Part shown: in pieces, positions 1 to 13,400 of the stretch
Layout: the number at the start of each line of letters is the position of its first letter
Numbering within the stretch: position 1 is the first letter of the stretch
Origin: Gossypium raimondii
Lineage: Eukaryota > Streptophyta > Magnoliopsida > Malvales > Malvaceae
DNA length: 64,000 bases
Direction of reading: 5' to 3'
Assembly (NCBI RefSeq): GCF_025698545.1
Contig: NC_068569.1
Location: forward strand, 24,056,001 to 24,120,000
Position numbers and translations under genes: made by a program
The notes under the pieces: generated by a model
Seen by the model: the letters and a program-made list of their open reading frames with translations, nothing else
What the model was told of the DNA's origin: nothing
Database searches by the model: none

Positions 1-3000
1 ACACTTAGGTGTGCGAATAATCTAGGAAAGAGGAAGATAGGTCAACAGAAAGAAGCAATGCTGGGAAAGAAACGGAATAGAAAGACAATGTTTCTTAATT
101 TGGAAGATATCAAACAAGCTGGCCCTATAAAAACTTCTACTCCAAGAAAGCAAAACATTCCAATGCCAGTTGTTACTCGCATTGTGAAAGAATATCACGT
201 TGGTGAACGAATTGGCGAAAAGCAAGGCCGGCCAATAAATGAGGATCAGAAGCAAGTTGATGTACCATGTAATGAAGGAAGCAATCCTGCAGTAGAGTCA
301 TGTGATCCTAAATCTGAATGTAATGGTGATATGAATTCTGGACTACTTGCCAGGCCTAGGAGGTTAAATAGTGGCTCTGATCTTTCTCATTTACCAAGCA
401 TTCCCAAACAGAGTTCATGGAAGCAACCTATAGATTCAAGGCAACTTAAGAATTCACAGTTTCCTAATAGGAAACCAACTCCAATCAGCCAAAGCGCTAT
501 GGACACAAAGATGGTAAACAAGAAACATCTTCCTTCTAAAAAGATAACTGCCACTACTACCTCTTATCATGACACATCTGTTGAACGTTTTATACGAGAG
601 GCGACGAATGAAAAGTTTTGGCACCACCCAGGTAATAATATATGTGTGTGTCTGCATGTGTGCCTTCTTTTTATGGGTTTACAGATAGCTGTTGAATGCT
701 TTTAGACTTCCTTAATCTAGATATTCTTGTTCTCTTTTAAAGGTGCTGTTTCCACTGATTTATTTGCAATATCTGTTAACAATAGTTCTCTTGATCTGGT
801 TATTTATGAGAATTTCCATTGTAGAAACAATTAATGTGACATGTCTTTGGAGTTGCTGGTTTCCTCATTTACTCTTATCCCTCCTTAAAATATAATTATT
901 TGTTTAATGGAACTTTTTCGTTAGGCACATGCATGTTATAGGAGATTACTTGGATGAATATGCTTATTTTTTCTACTATTTGTAAAGCCCCAGAATATTT
1001 ACCTGAGCCCTAATAATTTGTACAATTTCTGGAGCCATTGACATACAATACCGTAAAAGACGGCGTATTTAATTAATGTGAAGTAAAATATATGATCAGA
1101 ACTATTTCTTTCTTTCTTCCCATCATGGTAATTGAGTAAAGTTCCTTTTTCATTTTGCGTTTTTTTGGCTTGGCATCTTTTAGATTGCAGTTGTACTTGA
1201 CCTCTAATTATATTTGATTTCCGTTCATCTCTATCTTGTTTTTTTAATCTTTTGCTTCTTTTGGTGTACTAAATATCTTATGAACTTTTAGCCCTTGTAC
1301 TTGACAACGAATTTTCACTTAATACATCAGAAAACAGTGAACTCCAGTGTGTTCCTGGGCAGTTTGAATCTGCAGAAGAGTATGTCAGAGTATTTGAGCC
1401 GTTGCTTTTTGAGGAATGTCGTGCACAGCTGTACAGTACATGGGAAGAGTTAGCTGAATCAGCTTCAAGAGATACACATGTAATGGTCCGTATCAAAAGC
1501 ATTGAAAGGCGTGAAAGAGGTAAGAGTGGCTTAAAACACTTACCAGTCAACAACTTTGCAGTCTATTATCTTAGTGATAATGTAATTACTGTAGGTGGGG
1601 GGATTAGTAAGTTTGACAATTATGGTTTTGACCTCTAATTTGGTTAAATTTTTGGTTCCAAGGTAAAAATGCTGTCATTGTTTTTGGGAAAGAGAGTAAT
1701 CTTTCTACTAGTTTATTAATTGGCAGAAATTTTTCTTCTGTTGGTTTAGGATGGTATGATGTGATAGTTCTTCCCACTACTGAGTGCAAGTGGGTATTTA
1801 AGGAGGGTGATGTTGCAGTTTTATCTGCTCCAAGGCCGGGTTCTGGTATGATATTGGAATAAGATTTCTTTTCAGATTTATTTAGGAATAATTAAAAAGA
1901 AGTAAATATTTTAGCAATGTTTATTTCTTATATCTTGCAGTTAGAAACAAGTGGAGCAACACCTCTTCAATTGAAGAAGATGAGGAAGCCGAGGTTACTG
2001 GACGTGTGGCTGGTACTGTTAGGCGCCACAGGCCCCTTGATACTCGTGATCCTCTTGGTGCAATCCTTCACTTCTATGTTGGGGATTCCTATGACTCAAG
2101 CAGGTAATTAGAGAAATATCACGTCCTTATTTATATGCGCTTTGTTGCTACAGTTGATTCCTGCAAAAGCTTAGCCAAATTTTCACAAGCATTAATTTTC
2201 TCTTTCTCTGTTTTCTAATGTTGAAATAACATAGTAATGTTTATAGCAAGGTTGATGATGATCATATTCTACGGAAACTTCAACCCAGGGCTATTTGGTA
2301 TCTAACTGTTCTTGGATCTCTTGCAACCAGCCAGCGGGAGTATGTGGCATTGCATGCATTCTGTCGTCTTAATGCCCAGGTACATACATTATTATCATTT
2401 TTAAAGATTCCTGTGGCCAGATGCAGCAGGTCATGTCGCTTGATGCTTTCTTACTATGGTTAACAAAATTTCTCTTGGGCACAGATGCAAACTGCCATCC
2501 TTAAACCAAGTCCAGATCACTTTCCAAAATATGAGCAACAAACTCCTGCTATGCCTGAATGCTTCACCCCAAATTTTGTTGATTATTTACATAGGACCTT
2601 TAATGGGCCTCAGCTTGCTGCAATCCAGTGGGCAGCTACGCATACAGCCGCTGGGACAAATAGTGGGGTGGCTAAGAAGCAAGAGCCATGGCCTTTTACA
2701 CTTGTTCAAGGGCCTCCTGGAACAGGTAAGACACATACAGTCTGGGGGATGCTAAATGTCATCCATCTGGTTCAATATCAACACTACTATACTTCTTTGC
2801 TCAAGAAATTAGCACCTGAAAGCTATAAGCAAGCTAATGAGAGCAATCCTGACAATGTTGCGATGGGATCAATTGATGAAGTCCTTCAGAACATGGACCA
2901 GAATCTTTTCCGCAGCCTTCCAAAACTCTGCCCTAAACCCAGAATGTTAGTTTGTGCTCCTTCTAATGCTGCAACTGATGAGCTTCTTGCGCGTGTTCTT

Positions 3001-4798
3001 GGTCGAGGATTTATTGATGGTGAGATGAAAATTTACCGTCCTGATGTGGCCCGAGTTGGGGTGGACTCTCAAACACAGGCTGCTCAGGCAGTTTCCGTTG
3101 AGCGGAGGTCCGAACAACTTCTGCTCAAGAGTTATGATGAAATTTTACAACATATGCGCACTTTAAAGGCTCGTGAGGCTATGTTATCTCAGCAGATAGC
3201 AACTCTTCAAAGGGAACTTTTTGCTGCAGCTGCTGCTATTCATTCTCAAGGATCTGTTGGTGTTGACCCTGATATTCTTGTTGCTCGGGATCAGAACAGG
3301 GATGTATTGTTGCAGAACCTGGCTGCAGTTGTTGAAAACAGAGATAAGGTTCTAGTTGAGATGTCTCGCCTTCTCATTGTAGAATCCAGGTTCCGTGCTG
3401 GCAGTAACTTCAACTTAGAGGAAGCCCGTGCTAACCTTGAGGCCAGTTTTGCCAATGAGGCTGAAATTGTTTTCACTACTGTCTCAAGTAGTGGCCGCAA
3501 GTTGTTCTCTCGCCTTAGCCATGGTTTTGATATGGTTGTCATTGATGAGGCTGCTCAAGCCAGTGAAGTTGCGGTACTTCCTCCCCTGTCTCTTGGTGCA
3601 GCAAGATGTGTACTTGTTGGGGATCCCCAGCAGCTTCCTGCAACAGTCATCAGCAAGGCTGCTGGCACCCTCTTATACAGTAGAAGCCTTTTTGAAAGGT
3701 TCCAGCAAGCAGGATGCCCAACTATGTTGTTATCTGTGCAATATAGGATGCACCCTCAAATTAGAGATTTTCCTTCTAGGTACTTTTACCAAGGACGTCT
3801 TACTGATAGTGAAAGCGTTTCCAACTTACCTGACGAGGTTTACTACAAGGACCCTTTACTTAAACCTTATATGTTCTATGATGTTACCCATGGCCGGGAG
3901 TCTCATAGAGGTGGATCTGTTTCGTACCAGAACGTGCATGAAGCAGTATTTTGTTTGCGCTTATATGAGCATCTACAGAGAACTATAAAATCTTTGGGTG
4001 TGCCAAAAATCACAGTGGGTATAATCACCCCATACAAGCTGCAATTAAAATGCCTACAACGTGAGTTTGAGAGTGTTATAAAATCAGAGGAAGGGAATGA
4101 TCTATATATCAATACTGTGGATGCATTCCAGGGCCAGGAACGTGATGTTATAATTATGTCTTGTGTCCGAGCCTCAAGTCATGGGGTGGGCTTCGTTGCA
4201 GACATTCGGCGAATGAATGTTGCTCTTACTCGTGCCAGAAGGGCTTTATTGGTATGATTTCTATCTTCTATTATTCTATGGTACCACTTTCTAGCTCAGA
4301 ACATCACGGAACTGCTTGAAGTCATGTTTGTTTCAGGAATTAACATTGATGTTTGAACAGGTTATGGGTAATGCCAAAGCTCTGGTGCAATCCGATGACT
4401 GGGCAGCCTTAATTGCTGATGCCAAAGCTAGGAATTGTTATGTGGACATGGATTCTCTCCCCAAGGACTTCCAAAAAGACTTGGTCTCCAAAGATTTTTC
4501 TGGGCCCAGGGGACTTGGTTACCCTCCATCGCAGGGTAAGGCTTCTAACACAAGGAGTTTCAGGTATGCTGGACCGAGACATAGATCAGGAGATATGCAC
4601 ATGGACTCCAGGTCAGGAACACCTCTAGAAGATGCAGGCAAGTCGATTTATAGGAATGGTAATTATCGGCCATTTAAGCCACCTATGGAACCTTCCTTGG
4701 ATAACTTTGATCAGGCAGGTGATAAATCTAGAGATGCCTGGCAATATGGTACACAGAAGCGAAATTCAGCTGGTGCTCTGTGGAAAAAGGATTCTTAG
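1..4798 (+). CDS. SF1 (UPF1/SEN1-like) RNA helicase, 5'-truncated by the window
   Basis: Seven exons, in frame: 1-631, 1292-1519, 1750-1845, 1941-2103, 2235-2379, 2485-4251 and 4361-4798 (stop TAG). All junctions are GT/AG and the frame is open from base 1, so the start lies upstream. The large exon 6 carries the two RecA-like lobes: Walker A GPPGTGKT (2710-2733), motif II VVIDEAAQ (3535-3558), QYRMHP (3739-3756), VDAFQGQE (4117-4140) and the final arginine motif ALTRARRALL (4222-4251). A helical insertion of roughly 100 residues sits between motifs I and II, as is usual in UPF1/SEN1/IGHMBP2 helicases. The N-terminal part is basic and low-complexity (KKRNRKT), and the C-terminal tail is Gly/Arg/Ser-rich and probably disordered. 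The family unwinds RNA or RNA:DNA hybrids using ATP. The closest remembered homologues are the Arabidopsis At4g30100/At2g19120 type, annotated as tRNA-splicing endonuclease positive effector-related. The exact substrate cannot be told from sequence. Confidence 0.9.
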
Positions 4799-5900
4799 CC
4801 ATTGATTATTTGCCTACAAAATATTTGTGCTCAGTGAAGATCCTGGGAGCAAAACTTCGATCCTTGTGATTGAAATTCGTGAATAGCTATTGGCTCCACA
4901 AAGGATGCAGTTCAGTAGCTCGAGTTATTTATCTGTTCAGCCAACGCAATTTACAAGAAGTTGGTACCACTGCGTGATTTGTGTATGATACTTGCTGGTG
5001 GGCACCAACATGCTTTTGCTCGAGGCCTCGTACTGTTTTTGCTAAAAATCTGTCTCTGCAAAGTTTTTTTCCTGCTATCTTGCAAAGGAGATGGATGATT
5101 TTGGGGTAGGATCTATGAAACTGTACCCTAGATCCAGCCACAAGCTTCGAAGGTAAGAATAAATCATGAAGTCAAAGTTTTGTACTAAACAACTTGTCAT
5201 CTTTATGGTTGCTTTTACATATAATTATATTTGTAGATGTGTCATCCAGGAATTGATTGCTGACATCGAGTATGGTTCTGCCTAACCAACATCACTTAGC
5301 TTGATTACTGAGAGCAAATTGTTGCAATCTGTGGCATGACCTGGATGAAAGTCTTTGATACATTTGGGCAGTCATCCTGGTTTTTTGGCCCTTTGGTCCT
5401 GTATCTCTCTCCACAACATTCAGCTGATCCGCAGTTCCTGAATGCATTTGTTTATGCTCTTCACACTTGAAAGATGCTAACTTCATTACATGCCTTAAGG
5501 TTGCAAATGCTTGCAAAAATCTTGAAGTCTGCTCTGCAGGATGTTTATGCAGAACCGACACGGTTGTGAAAAGCACAGCCGGTACAAACAGATGAAGTAA
5601 ACTGACAAATTTTGAGGTCCGCAATGTACGGGTTAGTTAACTGAATATTCTTTCTTTTCTTTGTTGCCGTTTTGTGTCGGCAAAGATTAGGTGATTTTCT
5701 TCCATAATTCTGTATAGAAAAGGAAGAAAAGAGTACAGAATTTGTTTTTAAGGGAAAATCTCATAGCATAGGAATTGTGATGTTAACTGACTTTGTACAT
5801 ACACCTTCTTCAGGTTCAGTATCCTGTGGAATCATAGAATTCTTTCACAATGTTCTAAAGCTTTGTTCTTAAAAAGAAAAGAAAAGAAAAAAAATCCAGA
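4799..5900 (+). other. 3' flank and probable 3' UTR of the helicase gene
   Basis: No coding exon is visible. The tract is less AT-rich than the intergenic DNA further right and looks transcribed. Short open frames on the minus strand (4929-5141, 5292-5624) have no recognisable domain and are taken as chance. An A-rich AAAAAGAAAAG run near 5870-5895 could mark the transcript end, but no single poly(A) signal stands out. Confidence 0.35.
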
Positions 5901-6514
5901 GATTTGAAATTCCAAGTACCCAGGATTTATGTTATTTCTCTTGTGTTTGTCAGGTATATGATAAAAAGACAATTTAAATATTAAACTGGGGACAGATCAT
6001 CTTTTATTCTTGTTTCGGTAGAGAGAAGCATGTAGAAGGTGATACTACATAAAATTTATATAACTCATCTGAATTCGTTAGACGGAACATGATGAAATTG
6101 ATTGATTTGAAATCGTCTCGGAAATGAAGGAATCAAATTCCATTCCATGTGTTCGGATCTTATCCGATAATGCTGTCGCCATCGAGCACACGTTAACATA
6201 ACCTGGCACCATTTAAAGCAAGGTATCGGCAAAGTTGGACGGAGCTGTTTCAGGGCCACTTTGTAGCTTTGTGCAACTAGTAAGTCCACGTAAACCTACC
6301 CCCATAACTTTGTACCATCTTCAATGGCAACAGCAATGAACACTGGTGATAGTGTTTTTAAGAAAAAGCATATTTGCAGTCCTCTAATATCTAAGAAATC
6401 AATCTAATATCGAAGAAAACTCAATTCACTTCGAGTCGAATTTTACTATTTCAGATCGATTCAATTGGTCGGTTTTTATTTTTGTCCTTTTTTTTCAAAA
6501 ATAACTTTAATATG

Positions 6515-6895
6515 TTAGGTCCCCGTCCAAAACTGTCTAGGTTATAAAACTTTAATTGCATCTTAATCATATCAATTATATTATTTCATTATTAAAACTG
6601 TTAATTTAACTATTAAATGATATGTCAAATTTTATGTGACGTAATTTAAAATCAAGATTTTAAAGAAAGTAAAACGTAATCATATTACTTTCTAAAGTAA
6701 AAACTAAAAGTGAAGTAAAATTGAAGAAAGAGTGAATGTTTTCTTTAAAATTTGTATTTTAAATTATGTTACATAAGATCGATGTGCAATTTAACAATTA
6801 AATTAATTATTTTAGCAATGAAAGGACCTAATTGATATAACATTGATAGTTTGGATATGTAAGAGCTTTGAAGTTTGGAGACCAATTCGAATGAG
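6515..6895. mobile_element. Foldback MITE-like inverted repeat
   Basis: The left arm (from GGTCCCCGTCC at about 6518) pairs imperfectly with the reverse complement of the right arm (ending GGAGACCAATTCG near 6893). Shared blocks include ATTTAAAAT and TTTTAAAGAAA on both sides of a loop near 6700. There is no coding potential. This is the usual build of a non-autonomous DNA transposon; clear target duplications were not resolved. Confidence 0.5.
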
Positions 6896-8127
6896 GGTCA
6901 TAGATTGAGGATTTCGATGTCATTAACTTATAAAAATAAAAAGTAAAATTTAGAAGAGGAAAAATTTAATCCGAATTTAACTTATAAATAAAAAAATTGA
7001 ATCAAATCAAATTAGGGTTCATTTAGAGGACATTAAAATTTACAATGTAATATTGGTATAGATTCAAATGTAACAATGATGATACATCAATAAATATTTC
7101 TTTTGAGACTTGGAGGTAAGGAGTGAAATAGTTAGATTAAATCTAAACTCTCATGCCCTGCAACATAATAAACTTGTTGCTAGATTAAGAAGCTGTTGAG
7201 AACTTCATCAAGTATTAATAAAAATAAAACATAAAATCATGGTAATATATCAAATAGTATTTCCATCTATACTAAAAAATTATTGAAAATAACATTAACA
7301 AAGTTCCCTTGACTTAGATCACTTTCGTTTCAAGGAGGAAATAACAGATTAGTATGGAAAGTTGATTTCAACGAGGTCTTCACAATTAAAAATGTTTATT
7401 CCCTCAACTTGTCTCCACTGAAGACCTCTTTTCGAGAAGGCTCTCCATCAATGATAATATTTGCCCACTTTCCTAAGAAGATAGGGAAACCCCTAAGTAC
7501 CTCTTTTTACATTGCAGTGTTCGGCTCCCCTCGTGTTCTTCACTCCGATTCTCTCACAACTCATTCATCTCCGGTTGGCTTTTTCATTGGCTCCAAGGAA
7601 ATTGTATCAACACTCAAGATTGAATCAAGAAATTAACTCATCTTTAGAGGTTCTAATTCATGTCCTATAGGGGACGTTACAAGAATATCATATCTTCTCG
7701 GGCTTTTCATTCAAGGAATCAACCTGCTCTCAGCCTTGGTGATCACTTCTCCCATCGGTCTCTATCGTCAAAAGGACATGACTAGAGCAGCAGCTATTGT
7801 TTAAAACTCTAATGTGCTCCAACTGTTGTCCATTCAAAACTTCATGTTTCCCAGCAATATTCAGGCTAGAATTTTATCCTCCGTGCAATTCTTTTATCCC
7901 TTTAAGTCTCATAATAGACATGATATCATTCTTGGATGCACCAAAGTAGGGTGAAAACTTCAACCAGCATTGAAAGACACCTATAACCTCCTCCAATTTA
8001 TTACCATTGGACAACAGCCAGATGACAACCACATTCTAGGAAGAGAAACGGTGAAGTGGGCAACATGTGCTTCGAAGACTTTCTTTTGCTTCTCTTGGCC
8101 ATAAATATACCAAAATGATAGAGGTTC
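6896..8127. other. Intergenic, no recognised gene
   Basis: AT-rich until about 7300, then a less AT-rich stretch (7330-8100) with broken reading frames on both strands. The longest is 75 codons at 7409-7636. The compositional change suggests an old, decayed coding insert, perhaps from a retroelement, but no domain could be recognised. Confidence 0.3.
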
Positions 8128-8450
8128 CTTAACTATAACTTTTTTTATCACCTAATTATAAAAAATTACAAAATGATCACTCAAAATTTAATAAATTTAT
8201 TTTTTAGTCACTTAATGTTTAATTGTCTTTTTGGTTACCATCTGGCTAACATGACAATAGAAACACCTAAAAATCTAATATAGTTGAGTGACAAAAAAGA
8301 CAATTGAATAATTGAATAATAATTTATAACATTTCATAGTTGGATAGCCAAAAAGAAATTTACTAATAATTGGATGACCATTTTGTGACTTTTCATAATT
8401 AGATAACAAAAAAATTATCATTAGATGACTACCAATGTAATTTACCCTTT
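8128..8450. mobile_element. Foldback MITE-like inverted repeat
   Basis: The left arm (TTTATCACCTAATTATAA near 8145) is repeated inverted in the right arm (TTCATAATTAGATAAC near 8392). ACAAAATGATCA near 8168 pairs with TGACCATTTTGT near 8366. The outer ends are poorly preserved, so the borders are approximate. It lies about 450 bp downstream of the Ole e 1-like gene and has no coding capacity. Confidence 0.5.
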
Positions 8451-8893
8451 TATTTAAAATAATTACATAAATTTATTTTAGCCGTAATAGGGAAAATACA
8501 AGTAATATAAGTAGATATAAAATATTATTTGATATTATAGAATAGTTTCCATATTTCTTCACTCGAACATAAAAGATTATATGAAACTATAATTTTACAT
8601 CATCTTTAGAAAAATTACAAATAAAAATAATAGTAGATATTATGAATCAATTGTCTTCACATTTTCCATTAATTTGAATAAAATAATATCATATATTTGT
8701 ATTCAAATACAAATATTGAACACAGGTCTTCCAAATAAATAATAAAAAAAATACAAAGATCCTGACAGAAGAAATCGCATATTTTATATTAGAAATTCAA
8801 TAGAATTCAGAGAAAACAGCACGCATGTCGTATTCATGTTCATATTCATATATGCCAAACTAGTAAGTAAATTAGACTTCACAGACCGCCACT

Positions 8894-10052
8894 CTAATCA
8901 TCTTCCTCCTGGTACACCTTCATTACCTCAGCACAGCCAGCTTCAGCCTTGTTGGCCATGAACCCCATTGCGTTGGCAAAACGGGTGTTGGATGAAATGC
9001 CGTTGAAGTTGGTCAAGACCACGCGTGCACGTTCACGTCCCGGTGACATTTCAGCGCACTCCGGCTGCGAGCTCTTAACGAGAACAGCGTCGCAGATCTC
9101 ATCCAAATGATCCTCGGAGACAGCGATCTTGTATTGTCCGGTTGAGTCCGTGTGTCCTTCCTTCTCGTACACGACATCACCGGTCTTCCGGTTGGAACAT
9201 ACCACCTTAACCTTGGCACCTGACAGGAAACCAAATGTACCATTAATCAAACCTAACAGGTAACGGCATATACTCAAATCTTGTGAAAATTATCTCCAAT
9301 CTATCAACAGCAATCAGTTAAGAACAATACTATGTTCCATCTCCATGAACCACCATTTTTATATTCCATTAAGCTAAGCATGATTATGAGAGTCGATCCA
9401 CCTAAGACTTCCAAATAAATCAAAGAAAAACTTCGAATATCTTAAACATATCTATATCCATGTTCGAAACTCACGTCATAATCCGAGTAACGTAGTACAA
9501 AACTATGAGCAAAGCTATCATTTTTGGAACCATACTTTTTCTTAAAAGTTACAACTTTGAACCAATCTGCTCTCAGTTGTCAAATTCTAAGTAAAAAGGC
9601 TATAATTTTCATGGTTTTAGGCTACTTAAAGCTTACACTATGTCCCCTTTTCTCCCCAGATTTGAAACTTTCCAGGTTTCAGTTAACCGCCAGTCCAACT
9701 TGCCAATATTTTATGTTTCAAACATACCCCTAATTTCTTCACTCATGAAACATCAAATCCTCTGAACTACTACACAGAACTACACGTGCACACACACAAA
9801 AAGAAACAGATCTAACAGTGCCAGCAACAAAAACACACTAAAAACAGGCATAAGGAAACATAGAAAAAACATATAAGAAAGGCAAAGATGGAAAGTACCA
9901 GCCATGTTTCTAGTCTTTGGTGTTTCAAACCCAGCACGGCAATGGTCACAGTAAACTTGACCTTGAACCACCAACGGGTTCTTCACCATGCGTGTAGCAC
10001 TAACAAGACATGGAACCACAAATAGTGCAATGAACAGCAATAATTTGGCCAT
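8894..10052 (-). CDS. Ole e 1-like secreted protein (LAT52/pollen extensin-like family)
   Basis: Two exons on the minus strand, 10052-9899 and 9219-8894 (stop TAG), joined by a GT-AG intron in phase 1, give about 159 residues. The ATG at 10052 is followed by a typical signal peptide (MAKLLLFIALFVVPCLVSA). The mature part has the family signature VYCDHCRAGFET and further cysteines in KVVCSNRKTG, EICDAVLVKSSQPEC and GCAEVMKVY, fitting the conserved disulphide set of the Pollen_Ole_e_1 domain. Length matches the family (about 145-170 residues). Members are secreted to the apoplast. Some act in pollen tube growth (LAT52), but many are expressed in vegetative tissue, so a pollen role is not implied. 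The longer frame upstream of this ATG lacks a signal-like start and is probably 5' UTR. Confidence 0.9.
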
Positions 10053-10450
10053 TTTTTTGGCTCTGGGTTTTTCTCTTGAGAATGTAATGAAGTAATGGGA
10101 AGAAGGCGTGGAGATTAAAGTCAAGATAAAAGAGGGGGATAAAAAGAGGGTGATGATAAAGAGGAGTGATATAAGGAAATTAAACAAAAAGTGGGAAACA
10201 GAAAATGATAACGGGCAAGCCGCGTTAACAGAGTGTAATCGTGTGTGTGTGGATGGAGGATTTGGTAAATACTGAAGGGAGATGAGGGTATTTTGGTGAA
10301 TGGAAAGAGTTGGGATGGTGAGGTGGCGAGGTTTTATTGGTGGGAGATAGAACCAACTCCAAGTGGGGACGTCATCGATTGCAGGTTTCACTTTTCACAT
10401 TAGGAACGTTGTGCAAAGCAAGCAAGCATAAGTTGCGGGATGGCATTAGC
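10053..10450 (-). promoter_or_regulatory. 5' UTR and promoter region of the Ole e 1-like gene
   Basis: Upstream of the ATG on the minus strand the DNA is pyrimidine-rich, as in many plant 5' leaders, and less AT-rich than the flanking intergenic tract. A TATA-like element could not be placed with confidence. Confidence 0.35.
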
Positions 10451-10489
10451 ATTACTTCTTTAATTATTTTTCATGTATAATTACTTATT

Positions 10490-10840
10490 TAACCTTTTAA
10501 TTTTATAAAAAAAATTATTTTATCGGATCATCTTAAAATATTTTTTTTTTCAAAAAAATTTTAAACTTATATTTTTTATCGAATCATCTAAAATAAATAA
10601 AAAATTTAGATATCACATACATATAAATTTTCACTTGGATGACACATTAACATTTAATTAATTTTTTAAAATTTTAAAAATTATAAAATATTTTTTAATA
10701 TTTAAAAATTAATTAACTGCTGACATATTATCTACATGGTAATTCACATTAATTTTTCATCTATTTTGAAGTAATTTGATAAAATATATAAATTTAATGA
10801 TTAAAATAGACGAAAAATTAAATAAAATGTTAAAATATTT
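10490..10840. repeat. AT-rich imperfect foldback
   Basis: An inverted repeat centred near 10685: ATTTAATTAATTTTT on the left pairs with AAAAATTAATTAA on the right, and weaker pairing extends outward. It is probably a decayed MITE. Low sequence complexity makes the borders uncertain. Confidence 0.35.
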
Positions 10841-11249
10841 TTTTTGTAAAGACAAAAAAAAAATCATTATGCCTTTTGTCCAACGCCAATCACGCAGGCT
10901 TGCAAGGCAGAAGATTTAATGGGATGGCACTGCTGAAGGCGCCTGCTACAGATGGGCTTAATGCACGGTTATTTACGAGACATTTAAACATTGTGGCTCA
11001 ATAATTTGTGACATGGTTAGGGGAAGTATTAAGAGTACGATTCTTGGAGCCTATGGTTATTTGCCGCGGTTAAGGATGATAATTCTGTTCAAGGATTTGA
11101 ATGTTTGCAAAATACTTTATATAAATTTTGCGAATTCTAGATATTAAAATTATTATAAGCTGCAAATAAAATAGATCTCTTGAGATTTATTATCTGAATT
11201 TATATGTAAGTTTAGATAACTCATGGATAATTCAAATATATTAATTACA

Positions 11250-11650
11250 AAATATATATTTTAGTACCTGAATTTGGCTTCAACATTTAAATTAATATTT
11301 TTTTGTCTAAGTAGGTACTTGAACTTGGCTTTAAGATTCAATTTGATACTTGAACCTAATTTTTTGATCCACATTAGTATTTACAACAAATAACTTATTT
11401 AAACCAATTTGTTCAGGTACTAATTCGAACCAAAAAGCTAAGTTTAGATACTTAATTGGACAAAAAAAAGTTCAAGGATCAAATTGAACCTTGACGCTAA
11501 GTTTAGATACCCAATCGGATAAAAAAAAGTTTAAGTATCAAATTGAACCTTGAGGCCAAGTTTAGGCACCTAATTGGACAAAAAAAAAACACATTAGGTA
11601 CCAATTTGAATCTTCAAGCCAAATTTAAGTACCAGAATGTATATTACCCT
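11250..11650. mobile_element. Foldback element with an internal 59-bp tandem repeat
   Basis: The outer arms are inverted copies: TTAGTACCTGAATTTGGCTT near 11261 against AAGCCAAATTTAAGTACC near 11615. Inside, three units starting at 11437, 11496 and 11555 repeat at exactly 59 bp. Each reads GCYAAGTTTAGRYACYYAAT, then an A-run, then CAAATTGAACC. A partial fourth unit begins near 11617. This resembles a non-autonomous DNA transposon whose subterminal repeats were amplified. Confidence 0.55.
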
Positions 11651-13400
11651 ACATAAATTCATGTTTTATCCATTAATATTTCTCTTAAACTTTAATTATA
11701 GTTTACACGAATAAATAAATAAAGTATAAAAACATAATAAAATATTTTCCAAAAATAAATATACTTAATAATAAAATTAAAGTAAATATTTTAAACATGC
11801 TAATTTTATTAGGAAAAATATATATTCTTTAATATTTTTATCTTAAATCTCATGCTGCCTTTATTAAATCCTATCTTACGTATCTTAAATCTAACTTAAC
11901 AATGATATCGAATCGTAGGAATCCTTAAATTTTTATACCCTTTTATTATTTGACCAACTCAATTAGTTAAATTATTTTAAACTAATTTTTAATTAATACT
12001 TATATAATTAAAATAAATATTATATAAATTTAATAATCGGACATTATTATATCTATTACATATTATAAAAATAGTATTATATACATTTAAGGGCATAAAA
12101 TATGTCAATTGTTTATATATGCAAAACGAATTTATAATTATTATACAATTACATTATTATAATGTTCATTCTTTTGTTAATGACATGCAACCTTTGAACA
12201 TTAAACGTGTAACTAATTTTATAGTAGATTATAATATGTACAATTAGTATTATATAATTAAAATAGATTATTAATGATTATTAACCCTTTTATACAACCA
12301 TGTTATTATAAAGTACATTTTATATTAATGATATGTAAGCTTAAACCTTAACGTGTAATTAAATTTACGGAAAATTATAATATATACAATTATAATTTTT
12401 TGGAATACTTATGTTTAATTTGTCGGGCATATTTAAATTATTGTGAAATTGTTATGTTTAGTTTGTTTGGATTTTTATTTAAATACTTTTGTTAATTTAT
12501 TATTTATAAATAAATTTATTTAAAATTAATGTTTTTATTTTATTTAAATTAATGTTTTGTTAATTTATTTATAAATAATAAATAATAAATCATAAGGTTT
12601 GTTTGTTTTTTTCTTTTGACATAAATCATATCTAAATTTCTTTGGTGTTAGAAAATCATATCTAAAATAACAGTATGCAAGAAAATTTATTTCATAACTA
12701 AAATTACTTTATTAAAAAGGTAAATTAAGAAATTTTTTGGTTAAAAGGAAATAAGAGTAACTTTCTAACTGCGACTCTCTGAGAGTCTATTCTTATTCTA
12801 AACTGTTAAATATTATTTTCTAGTAAAATTCAAACACACTCAGGTGACTTACCAAAATAACACTTTACATTAAATCTCCAGTAGACATCTTCACTATACA
12901 GTTTGCAACTTTATTTTACTCCCTTAACACATACCAAAATAAAATCAAATATTACGTATAAAATTTACAATTAAATATTAAAAACAATATTATGGAAAAG
13001 TTTGCCATTGAAAAATATTTGTTGGCAAGATATATTGTCACATAATATTAAATGAATACTTACCAAATATTGCATAAATGCCATACATTAATTGTTTCAG
13101 TATGTGAGCACAATTTTGACTTAATGACATTCAACTGCATATGTGTCAGCATATGACACATGGCAAAGTATATAAGAATTGAAAGTTTTCAAATTTGTGT
13201 CAAAGCTCTGCTTTATTTTATATTTATATATATAATATAATTATTTGGTAACTTTTAAGTTTAATTAATTAATTATTTTAATTTTAAATTGATTAAAATA
13301 TTTATGATACATAATCAAAAATTGTTGGAAAATGTTTATTTTAATTTATCTTGAAATAAAATTTAATAAAAATAAGACTTAACACTAAACAAGCACCTAT
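11651..13400. other. Very AT-rich intergenic DNA
   Basis: No gene is visible. Near 12150-12395 two stretches about 150 bp apart are imperfect direct copies. Each has a TTAATGAYATG block, a TTAACGTGTAA-like block and an ATTATAATATRTACAATTA end. Everything else is low-complexity A/T. Confidence 0.4.

Noticed and set aside
3428..3988. 186-codon plus-strand frame inside the helicase exon
   Set aside because: It is an out-of-frame shadow of the helicase exon; the helicase frame carries all motifs.
5292..5624. 110-codon minus-strand frame in the helicase 3' flank
   Set aside because: No domain, and it lies in a probable 3' UTR; chance antisense frame.
9780..10391. 203-codon minus-strand frame as the full Ole e 1-like protein
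   Set aside because: The part before ATG 10052 is Ser/Phe/Pro-rich leader translation, and the part after 9899 is intron. The spliced model has signal peptide and cysteines.
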